A DNA stretch of 35,812 nt from contig CANQOA010000018.1 in NCBI GenBank assembly GCA_947625355.1, positions 1 to 35,812 on the forward strand, in the 5' to 3' direction. Every line of letters begins with the position of its first letter. The first letter of the stretch is position 1. The translations under genes and the position numbers were made by a program. Positions 31,137 to 35,812 of this stretch are shown piece after piece. This stretch comes from an uncultured Oscillospiraceae bacterium. GTDB taxonomy: Bacteria > Bacillota > Clostridia > Oscillospirales > Oscillospiraceae. Below the pieces are notes generated by a model. It ran no database searches, was not told where the DNA came from, and saw only the letters and a program-made list of their open reading frames with translations.

Positions 31137-32690
31137 TTAAAAATTCCAGTGTATCTCGATGGGTACGTCCCGTGTGTCGGGAATGCGTTTGCCCACGGTG
31201 ATGTGGTCGATCAGCACTTCCACGGTCTCCCGGTCAAGGTGTTCCAGGTTGGTGTACTGCTCAATGAGTTCCCGGCGGTTGTCGCCTGCGGCGATCCTGG
31301 CGTCAATGGCATTGATCTGCTTTTCCGTGTCGGCGACGGCCAGTTCTAACCGTTTGCGTTCCTCGGTGAAATCACGTGACATGTCCAGATAATCGCCCTC
31401 GGACAACAGACCCTTGACCTTATCCAGATAAAGGTCCCGGATGCCTTTGGTGTACTCGGCGATCCGCTTTTGATATGCCGTTATCTCGGACTGTAGACTG
31501 GACTTTTGCTCTTGCAGGTCTGTACAAAACTCGATCTGTCGGGCCAGTTCGTCCTTGTCCAAATACTCCGCCGTCAGCCGGTTCAGTTCTGTCAGCACCA
31601 TCTGTTCCAGTTTGTCAACGGCGATGAACGCGCCCTCGCAGGCGTCCTTTGACACGTGGCGGGTGCAGCATTGTAGATAGTGGCGGCCCCGGTTCTTGGA
31701 TGAACGCATGACATAGCTACAGCCGGCGCATCGGGCTTTTCGGGCAAACAGCCCGATTTTGCCGGAGTCAAAAGGCTTGGCTCTCTGCTCCCGCAGGGCC
31801 TTTACCGCGTCCCACAACGGCCGGTCAATGATGGGCTCATGAGTGCCCTCTACCACATACCACTGGTCTTTGGGGCGTGGGCGGCATTGCTTCGTCTTGT
31901 AGGACACGCTGCCGTACTTTCCCTGTACCATGTTGCCGATGTACATTTCGTTTTCCAGCATATCCGCGATGGCGAAGTATTTCCAGAGGGTGCTGTTCTT
32001 TGTGGCAGGCTGCATATAGCGCAGACCGTGCAGACGCTTATACTCCGTGGGATTCGGTATGCCCCGGTCGTTGAGCATCCGGGCGATGGCGGTCTTGCCG
32101 TAGCCCTGGGCATAGAGGGTAAATACCTCCCGGACAACGGCGGCAGCCTCCTCGTCGATAATAAGGTGGCCTTTCTGGTCGGGGTCTTTCTTGTAGCCGT
32201 AGAGAGCAAAGGCCCCAATGTGAAAGCCGTTTTCTCGGCGACTCGTCAGTACGCTGCGAATATTCTCGGACATATCCTCCAGATACCATTCATTCACTAG
32301 CCCGTTGATCTGGCGGGATTTTTTGTTGCCCTTGTTGGCGGTGTCGGCGTTGTCCACGATGCTGATAAAACGGATGCCCCAGAGGGGAAAGAGGCCGTGT
32401 ATGTACTTCTCCACCAGCTCCAGTTCGCGGGTAAAGCGCGATTGGGTCTTGCAAAGAATGATGTCAAATCTCCGCTGCTCCGCGTCCCGCAAAAGCCGGT
32501 TGAACTCCGGTCGCCGCCGGTCCGCTCCAGTGTAATCGTCGTCGCTATAAATGTTGTAAAGCTCCCACCCCTGTTCCATGACGTATTGCAGCAGCATGGT
32601 CTTTTGGTTTTGTATGCTGTTGCTGTCATCGGTCGCGAATTGTTTGTTTCTATCTTCTTCGGATAAGCGGCAATAAATAGCTACCTTCAT
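31137..32690 (-). CDS. Large serine recombinase of the cotJC element
   Basis: This 517-residue site-specific recombinase is presumably the enzyme that inserted the element and could excise it. The resolvase domain begins MKVAIYCRLSEEDRNK with catalytic S10. It continues with SDDDYTGADRRRPEFNRLL and KTQSRFTRELELVEKYI. The recombinase domain contains FALYGYKKDP, NEMYIGNMVQGKYGS and VVEGTHEPIID. A zinc ribbon follows (CAGC, then CC and a further C), and the C-terminal third is a coiled coil. The start at 32690 follows an AGGAGAAAGGAA ribosome-binding region; an upstream in-frame ATG at 32717 lies before it. Its stop is 23 bases from the element end. Expression is probably controlled by the palindromic promoter region upstream. 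Confidence 0.94.
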   Translation of the reverse strand: MKVAIYCRLSEEDRNKQFATDDSNSIQNQKTMLLQYVMEQGWELYNIYSDDDYTGADRRRPEFNRLLRDAEQRRFDIILCKTQSRFTRELELVEKYIHGLFPLWGIRFISIVDNADTANKGNKKSRQINGLVNEWYLEDMSENIRSVLTSRRENGFHIGAFALYGYKKDPDQKGHLIIDEEAAAVVREVFTLYAQGYGKTAIARMLNDRGIPNPTEYKRLHGLRYMQPATKNSTLWKYFAIADMLENEMYIGNMVQGKYGSVSYKTKQCRPRPKDQWYVVEGTHEPIIDRPLWDAVKALREQRAKPFDSGKIGLFARKARCAGCSYVMRSSKNRGRHYLQCCTRHVSKDACEGAFIAVDKLEQMVLTELNRLTAEYLDKDELARQIEFCTDLQEQKSSLQSEITAYQKRIAEYTKGIRDLYLDKVKGLLSEGDYLDMSRDFTEERKRLELAVADTEKQINAIDARIAAGDNRRELIEQYTNLEHLDRETVEVLIDHITVGKRIPDTRDVPIEIHWNF

Positions 32691-32713
32691 GTTCCTTTCT
32701 CCTAAGAGATAGA

Positions 32714-32763
32714 ACAAGCTGTCTCCCTATGAATATTATAACATAGGGAACGCAGCTTGTCAT
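32714..32763 (-). promoter_or_regulatory. Recombinase promoter embedded in a large palindrome
   Basis: On the minus strand ATGACA (complement of 32758-32763) and TATAAT (complement of 32735-32740) are 17 bases apart. The -10 box lies at the centre of a two-part inverted repeat: ACAAGCTG (32714-32721) with CAGCTTGT (32753-32760), and CCCTATG (32725-32731) with CATAGGG (32742-32748). This is well placed for repression, perhaps by the recombinase itself or a host regulator. Confidence 0.55.
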
Positions 32764-33102
32764 TTTTTCGGGCAGCTTTCCGCGCTTATCTGTCTTTCTC
32801 TCTCTCGCCGAGTGATAAGCTCTATCCATTTTGCAGTGAAGGTGTCTCTGCATATCGCGTTCCCGCCGCTTTTGAAAACGCTCTTGCAGTTCGTTGCGTG
32901 GTGCTGATTTTTTGTCAAATAAGCATTGCTCCTTTCCGTGTTTGGGTAGTACAGCCTATGAGACTGCCTCTGTCGTCTACTACGACAACGGAAGGGCAAA
33001 ATAACAGAAAATCCCCAAAAGAAGCCAAAACTTTCCTGAATGATACAGGTTTTGACAAATTAAATCTCACGGTGAGACGCATTTCCGGGGATGATAGATG
33101 GA
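32764..33102. other. Intergenic region with a possible gene remnant
   Basis: No convincing gene. A plus-strand frame ending at 33113 has no ribosome-binding site and a non-protein-like first half. Its last part (about 33030-33113, reading FDKLNLTVRRISGDDRWIDG) shares the VRRI segment, in the same frame, with the partial gene at the left edge of the window. It may be the degraded 3' end of a gene common to such elements. Confidence 0.4.
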
Positions 33103-33131
33103 TTGATGGATAGACCCCTGTGTGGTATAAT
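33103..33131 (+). promoter_or_regulatory. Promoter of the MBL-fold gene
   Basis: TTGATG (33103-33108) and TATAAT (33126-33131) are 17 bases apart, 35 bases before the start codon. Confidence 0.65.
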
Positions 33132-33166
33132 GGTCACGCATTTCTGGAGGACTGGAAGAACGATCT

Positions 33167-33931
33167 ATGAATGATTGGTTTACAATTGAACAAATCGACG
33201 CAGATACTTACGCGATCAGTGAGTACAAGCATTGGGAAGAAACACACTGCTATCTTCTCTGCGGAACGGACAAAGTGATTCTGATCGATACAGGCTTGGG
33301 CGTCGCCAATATTCGGGAAGTGGTGGCCAGCCTTACCGCACTCCCCGTCATGGCGGTCACCACCCATGTCCATTGGGACCATATTGGCGGACACAAGTAT
33401 TTTGACAGAATTGCGGTACATGAAGCGGAGACAGATTGGCTTTCTGTCAAGTTTCCGATACCATTGCCAGTGGTCAAGAGCAATCTGATGCGTGAGACTT
33501 GTGATTTTCCAAGCGGCTTTTCTATTGATGACTACGAGCTTTTTCAGGGTGCGCCGCAAAGAATTCTGCATGATAGGGATCGTCTGGACCTAGGTAACAG
33601 GCAGTTGACAGTCATACATACACCCGGACACTCTCCCGGTCACTGTTGCTTCTATGAAGCGAAGAGAAAGTATCTGTATTCCGGTGATTTGATCTATCGG
33701 GGCTGTCTTGATGCGTTTTATCCGACAACCGACCCGCAGAAATTCTGGCAGTCTGTGAAGAGAGTCCAGAAACTCGATGTAGCAAAAATCATGCCTGGCC
33801 ATCATCAGCTGAATATCCCTGTAGACCTAATCGATAGAATAGAAAAAGGATTTAGTGAATTGGCAGCTTCCGGTAAACTGGAACAAGGAAACGGCATATT
33901 TGATTTTGGCGACTTCAAAATCAATACCTGA
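33167..33931 (+). CDS. Metallo-beta-lactamase-fold hydrolase (element cargo)
   Basis: A 254-residue MBL-fold protein with a complete metal site: HVHWDH (H67, H69, D71, H72), H155 in TPGHSPGH, D174 in YSGDL and H212 in MPGHH. The fold covers hydrolases of thioesters, lactones, phosphodiesters and lactams. The HWDH form with a glyoxalase-II-like layout gives no reliable substrate. No signal peptide is visible, so it is cytoplasmic. It has its own promoter and a hairpin terminator inside the element, so it is independent cargo. Composition is more AT-rich than the chromosome, in line with transfer. It could be a detoxification or resistance gene; that is speculation. Confidence 0.88.
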   Translation: MNDWFTIEQIDADTYAISEYKHWEETHCYLLCGTDKVILIDTGLGVANIREVVASLTALPVMAVTTHVHWDHIGGHKYFDRIAVHEAETDWLSVKFPIPLPVVKSNLMRETCDFPSGFSIDDYELFQGAPQRILHDRDRLDLGNRQLTVIHTPGHSPGHCCFYEAKRKYLYSGDLIYRGCLDAFYPTTDPQKFWQSVKRVQKLDVAKIMPGHHQLNIPVDLIDRIEKGFSELAASGKLEQGNGIFDFGDFKINT

Positions 33932-33947
33932 ACCCATTATATGCTGG

Positions 33948-33974
33948 AAAAGCCCGCGTTAGCGGGCTTGTGTG
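33948..33974 (+). terminator. Terminator after the MBL-fold gene
   Basis: AAGCCCGC (33950-33957) pairs perfectly with GCGGGCTT (33962-33969) across GTTA. Only a weak T-rich tail follows. Confidence 0.65.
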
Positions 33975-33998
33975 CTGTTATCCCCTTAAAGACCAAAT

Positions 33999-34104
33999 TT
34001 CCGGCGCGTGGCCTCGGTCAAGGCCCTGCCAGCTTTCGGCTGGCAGGCTCGTTCAGCGATTGCGACAGCAATCGCCAAGCCTTGACAGAGACCGCACGCC
34101 GGAA
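33999..34104. repeat. Three-way-junction inverted repeat (branched stem-loop)
   Basis: A 26-base outer arm (33999-34024) is complementary to 34079-34104 at 22 of 26 positions. Inside it lie two perfect hairpins: CCTGCCAGC / GCTGGCAGG (34025-34047, 9 bp) and GCGATTGC / GCAATCGC (34056-34075, 8 bp). The whole folds into a long stem with two arms. It is GC-rich within an AT-rich element. It could be a structured RNA, a protein-binding DNA structure or part of a transfer or replication origin. The only open frames through it are by-products of the repeat. Confidence 0.7.
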
Positions 34105-34140
34105 TATAATTTAGGACAAGGGATAACCGCTCCGCCGTCA

Positions 34141-34202
34141 GGGGCTTGGGGTCTGCCCCAACAAGGTCATTTGGTAGCACAAATGACATACTTGCTATGG
34201 TT
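34141..34202. other. Candidate origin of transfer (oriT-like)
   Basis: Next to the branched repeat lie a TTGGGG/CCCCAA hairpin (34146-34161) and a perfect 8-bp inverted repeat, GTCATTTG/CAAATGAC, with a 6-base loop (34166-34187), directly followed by ATACTTGCTATGG. An inverted repeat with a short conserved sequence on one side is the usual layout of a relaxase nick site. The element has no relaxase, so it would depend on one supplied by another element. Recognition is by layout only. Confidence 0.35.
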
Positions 34203-34219
34203 AGAAATGGGATGCTAAT

Positions 34220-35206
34220 ATGAAATACGGAAAAATTCGTCCTGTGTCGCATATTACCGGTGAAATAGGTGTTGAAATACTCAAAAGAAAAATCCCGCAA
34301 GAGTGGGTAGTGCGGGAGTATCATCCTGATTACGGTATAGATTTAAGTATAGAAATCTTTACAGCGTATATGGACGATTATATTACTAGTGGTGAGCATC
34401 TGCTTTTTCAAGTGAAAAGCACAAAAAACTTGACCAAGAAAATAATTGAGATACCCCCACGTGTGAATGTAGAAAAAGGGAATCATACAATAGATGGAGA
34501 ATTAATATCTATGGAAGTAGTAACATTTCCGATTGATACAGGATTATTATCGGTTGTTGAAAAAATGGGAAGCGCCGTACCGGTCATACTGGCCGTTGTT
34601 GACATTACAACAGAAGCAATATATTTTGTGTGTCTGAATGACTATATAGAAAAAATTGTTGTCCCTGATGATCCAGATTACACACACTATCAAACAAAAA
34701 CCGTTTGCCTTCCTACGAAAAACTGTATCAATGGTGAAGCCGGCATACGTATGCTGGAGTGGTACGCAAAACGGCCAAAGCTATATGCTTTGTTTAATAA
34801 AATCAATTACCAAAAAAGTGAATTAAATTATTACTACGGGCAACAGTTAATTGATATTGCTCAACACTTTCTCAAAATATTACTTAGGTATGACGCTTGG
34901 GATGCAGGCTATTACTTTCCGATCATGACTGATATGAGGGAAGAAATTGAATTCTATTTATCTCATGGCTTTACCAAAGATGCTGAACGCAGAAACGAGC
35001 AGTTGATTGCAAAAGGAATTGATATTGATAATGAAATGTGTGAAGCAACATGGTGTGCTGATCTAGTTCCCATACGGTATGCAAACATAATACAGGGCAT
35101 ACATCAATTATGGGAGAAGTTAGATACCATTGACGGCATATTTGAAGAGTCTTGTAAAGAAGCTTTTCTTCCCACATATATGGGAGCGAAAATTTCCAAT
35201 ACTTGA
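34220..35206 (+). CDS. DUF4365-type nuclease-like protein (element cargo)
   Basis: A 328-residue protein whose first part (about 8-160) resembles DUF4365, a PD-(D/E)xK restriction-endonuclease-like fold. The core pattern is present: D41 in YGIDLSIEIF, E45, and Q64-V65-K66 in LLFQVKS. The C-terminal half (about 165-328) is helical and unrecognised. The gene is strongly AT-rich compared with the chromosome, a sign of recent transfer. Proteins of this type are often found in mobile elements and near defence genes, so a role in defence against phage or plasmids is plausible but unproven. No clear ribosome-binding site is visible before ATG 34220, and the structured region lies directly upstream. 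Confidence 0.75.
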   Translation: MKYGKIRPVSHITGEIGVEILKRKIPQEWVVREYHPDYGIDLSIEIFTAYMDDYITSGEHLLFQVKSTKNLTKKIIEIPPRVNVEKGNHTIDGELISMEVVTFPIDTGLLSVVEKMGSAVPVILAVVDITTEAIYFVCLNDYIEKIVVPDDPDYTHYQTKTVCLPTKNCINGEAGIRMLEWYAKRPKLYALFNKINYQKSELNYYYGQQLIDIAQHFLKILLRYDAWDAGYYFPIMTDMREEIEFYLSHGFTKDAERRNEQLIAKGIDIDNEMCEATWCADLVPIRYANIIQGIHQLWEKLDTIDGIFEESCKEAFLPTYMGAKISNT

Positions 35207-35255
35207 GTGGTTCTTGAGTTGTTAGGGGCCAGCTTGTCCTATCGTATTTCCTCAT

Positions 35256-35280
35256 GTTGTCCTTTCCTGGTCGTACCATC
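35256..35280. repeat. Right attachment junction of the cotJC element
   Basis: The 23-base arm 35256-35278 begins GTTGTCC and ends GTCGTACCA, followed by the core TC (35279-35280), after which cotJC resumes. Its reverse complement matches the left arm at 17 of 23 positions, including the shared CGAC and ACAAC blocks. Confidence 0.8.
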
Positions 35281-35598
35281 CGCGCCCATGTCCTCAGCCA
35301 GGTCCGCGATCACGTCGCCCTTGACCTGGAAGGTGGCGGCGCTGTAAGGCCAGCCGCCTGCCGCCTGGGCATAGATGCCGGCGGTATGGTCCACGAAGTA
35401 GTCCTGGAAGCCGGCCTTCTCCACCTGCTCCACGGACATGTTCCGGGTCAGCTGGTGAACGACCGTGCCCACGATCTCCAGATGTGCCAGTTCCTCCACG
35501 CCGATGTCGGTGAGGACGGCCTTGATCTGGTCATAGGGCATGGAATAGCGCTGGCTCAGATACCGCAGGGAGGCGGAAAGCTCGCCGTCTGGACCACC
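35279..35598 (-). pseudogene. cotJC: cotJC central part (spore-coat manganese catalase, truncated at both ends)
   Basis: The frame encodes GGPDGELSASLRYLSQRYS, then TDIGVEELAHLEIVGTVVHQL and ADLAEDMGA. These are ferritin-like helices with manganese-ligand glutamates (GEL and EEL) and the histidine of ELAH. At 35280 it runs into the element and stops at 35239 after a few foreign residues. Rejoined to the 3' part it gives about 171 codons, against about 190 for CotJC proteins. The missing part is the N terminus (family form near MWVYEKKLxYP): directly upstream of GGPDG there is AT-rich sequence and another gene's terminator, with no start codon or ribosome-binding site. The gene is therefore broken twice. 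cotJA and cotJB are not visible. Confidence 0.88.
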
Positions 35599-35621
35599 TT
35601 TTCTCAATAACCTACTATAGC
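35599..35621. other. Unexplained AT-rich junction at the 5' end of cotJC
   Basis: About 23 bases of AT-rich sequence separate the truncated cotJC from the neighbouring gene's terminator. On the minus strand the junction reads GTGGTCCA-GA-CGGCGAG; the CCA-GA matches the CCA-GA at the left junction of the 4.2-kb element (GCACCA-GA-GCAG). This looks like half of another attachment site or a deletion scar. Confidence 0.4.
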
Positions 35622-35656
35622 AAAAAATGAACCCCGGCGCCATATCGGCGCCGGGG
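35622..35656 (-). terminator. Terminator of the minus-strand gene at the right edge
   Basis: CCCCGGCGCC (35632-35641) pairs perfectly with GGCGCCGGGG (35647-35656). On the minus strand it is followed by TTCATTTTTTG, a good intrinsic terminator. Confidence 0.88.
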
Positions 35657-35677
35657 ATGCTTTTTCTCATCTTCTTC

Positions 35678-35812
35678 TCACTTCTCCAGACCCAGCACAT
35701 CCTCCGCCGGCCTCCCATTCACGCTTATGCACTGGCCGAAGCGGCCGTCGTGCTTGGGGTTGAACACGGCCTTGTTCACTGCCTGGACCTGGGGCGCGGT
35801 GGACGCGGTGAC
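35678..35812 (-). CDS. C-terminal end of an unidentified gene (partial)
   Basis: A minus-strand frame enters from the right edge and ends at TGA (complement of 35678-35680). The 44 visible residues include VNKAVFNPKHDGRFGQC and end GRPAEDVLGLEK. GC-rich codons match the host chromosome rather than the element. I do not recognise the family. A strong terminator follows 22 bases later. It lies directly upstream of the truncated cotJC, where cotJB would normally be expected, but it does not resemble CotJB. Confidence 0.6.
   Translation of the reverse strand, partial: VTASTAPQVQAVNKAVFNPKHDGRFGQCISVNGRPAEDVLGLEK

Larger units (their letters stand above)
31114..35280. mobile_element. 4,167-bp serine-recombinase element inserted in cotJC
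   Basis: Boundaries come from three agreeing signs. First, the two halves of cotJC lie on either side, on the same strand. Second, both junctions carry the same dinucleotide (TC on plus, GA on minus), at 31112-31113 and 35279-35280. Third, the 23 bases just inside each end match as an inverted repeat at 17 of 23 positions, as expected for the two arms of a serine-integrase attP. Contents: recombinase (minus), an MBL-fold hydrolase, a structured region and a DUF4365 protein (plus). There are no relaxase, capsid or replication genes. GA cores are known for the related TnpX and TndX recombinases. Confidence 0.9.

Noticed and set aside
32757-33113. Plus-strand frame of 118 codons between the recombinase promoter and the MBL gene
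   Set aside because: Its start overlaps the recombinase promoter, it has no ribosome-binding site and its first half is not protein-like. Only the last part is kept as a possible remnant.
33134-33571. Minus-strand frame of 145 codons opposite the MBL-fold gene
   Set aside because: It overlaps a protein with a complete metal-binding motif set and shows no features of its own.
33970-34324. Small open frames through the branched repeat on both strands
   Set aside because: Their sequence simply reflects the inverted repeats (for example AIAVAIAE), and neither has a ribosome-binding site. The region is better explained as structured DNA or RNA.
31114-35280. A complete conjugative element or prophage
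   Set aside because: At 4.2 kb it contains no relaxase, coupling protein, type IV secretion, replication or phage structural genes; only a recombinase and two cargo genes are present.
1-35812. CRISPR arrays, rRNA genes or tRNA genes
   Set aside because: No regularly spaced direct repeats, no rRNA sequence and no tRNA cloverleaf were seen. The branched repeat at 33999-34104 has a 26-bp outer stem and only two inner arms, which does not fit tRNA.
35678-35812. cotJB as the gene upstream of cotJC
   Set aside because: The visible C-terminal 44 residues do not resemble CotJB, and a strong terminator separates it from cotJC.

Overview
This window looks like a piece of chromosome from a GC-rich, spore-forming gut Clostridia, probably family Oscillospiraceae (the Flavonifractor / Lawsonibacter / Intestinimonas kind). 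The reasons are the Firmicutes gene order rimP-nusA-rnpM-L7Ae-infB-rbfA, the sporulation genes sigH, spoIVA, cwlD-like and cotJC, the strong GC and CTG/GCC codon bias, and serine-recombinase mobile elements typical of this group. The species assignment is inference only.

Layout. (1) Positions 1 to about 2000: the 3' end of a mobile element carrying a large serine recombinase. (2) 2030-11633: one long, tightly overlapping plus-strand operon for translation and housekeeping (rimP, nusA, rnpM, L7Ae-like, infB, rbfA, DHH phosphoesterase, truB, ribF) running into ruvC-ruvA-ruvB. (3) 11706-13773: sigH, a small zinc-ribbon protein and a DUF1858 redox protein, then trmK, which overlaps a Nif3-family gene extending to 14524. 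(4) 14529-18923: sporulation genes spoIVA and cwlD-like, then radA and a DUF6873/GME-fold gene. (5) 18982-23851: a Xer-type recombinase, an MBOAT acyltransferase with its DHHW partner, dUTPase and a nitrilase-family hydrolase. (6) 23880-29498, minus strand: a two-component system, a degenerate P-type ATPase that lacks its actuator domain, and class II fructose-bisphosphate aldolase. (7) 29612-30853: a PPi-type phosphofructokinase, divergent from the aldolase with interlocked promoters. (8) 30916-35598: cotJC (spore-coat manganese catalase, minus strand) split by a 4,167-bp mobile element. (9) 35678-35812: the end of an unidentified minus-strand gene.

The most striking object is the element at 31114-35280. 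Its two ends form an imperfect 23-bp inverted repeat next to a 2-bp core (TC on plus, GA on minus). Joining the flanks at that core restores the cotJC reading frame and rebuilds the codon of a glutamate that aligns by spacing with a known manganese ligand. The element encodes a serine recombinase reading to its very edge, a metallo-beta-lactamase-fold hydrolase, a branched stem-loop region that could be an origin of transfer, and an AT-rich DUF4365 nuclease-like protein. It resembles the skin elements of sigK in layout. However, cotJC also lacks its first roughly 28 codons, at a second junction that again reads CCA-GA, so the gene may have been hit twice or already be dead.

Coordinates and motifs were read by eye. 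Promoters and terminators are consensus matches, not measured sites.
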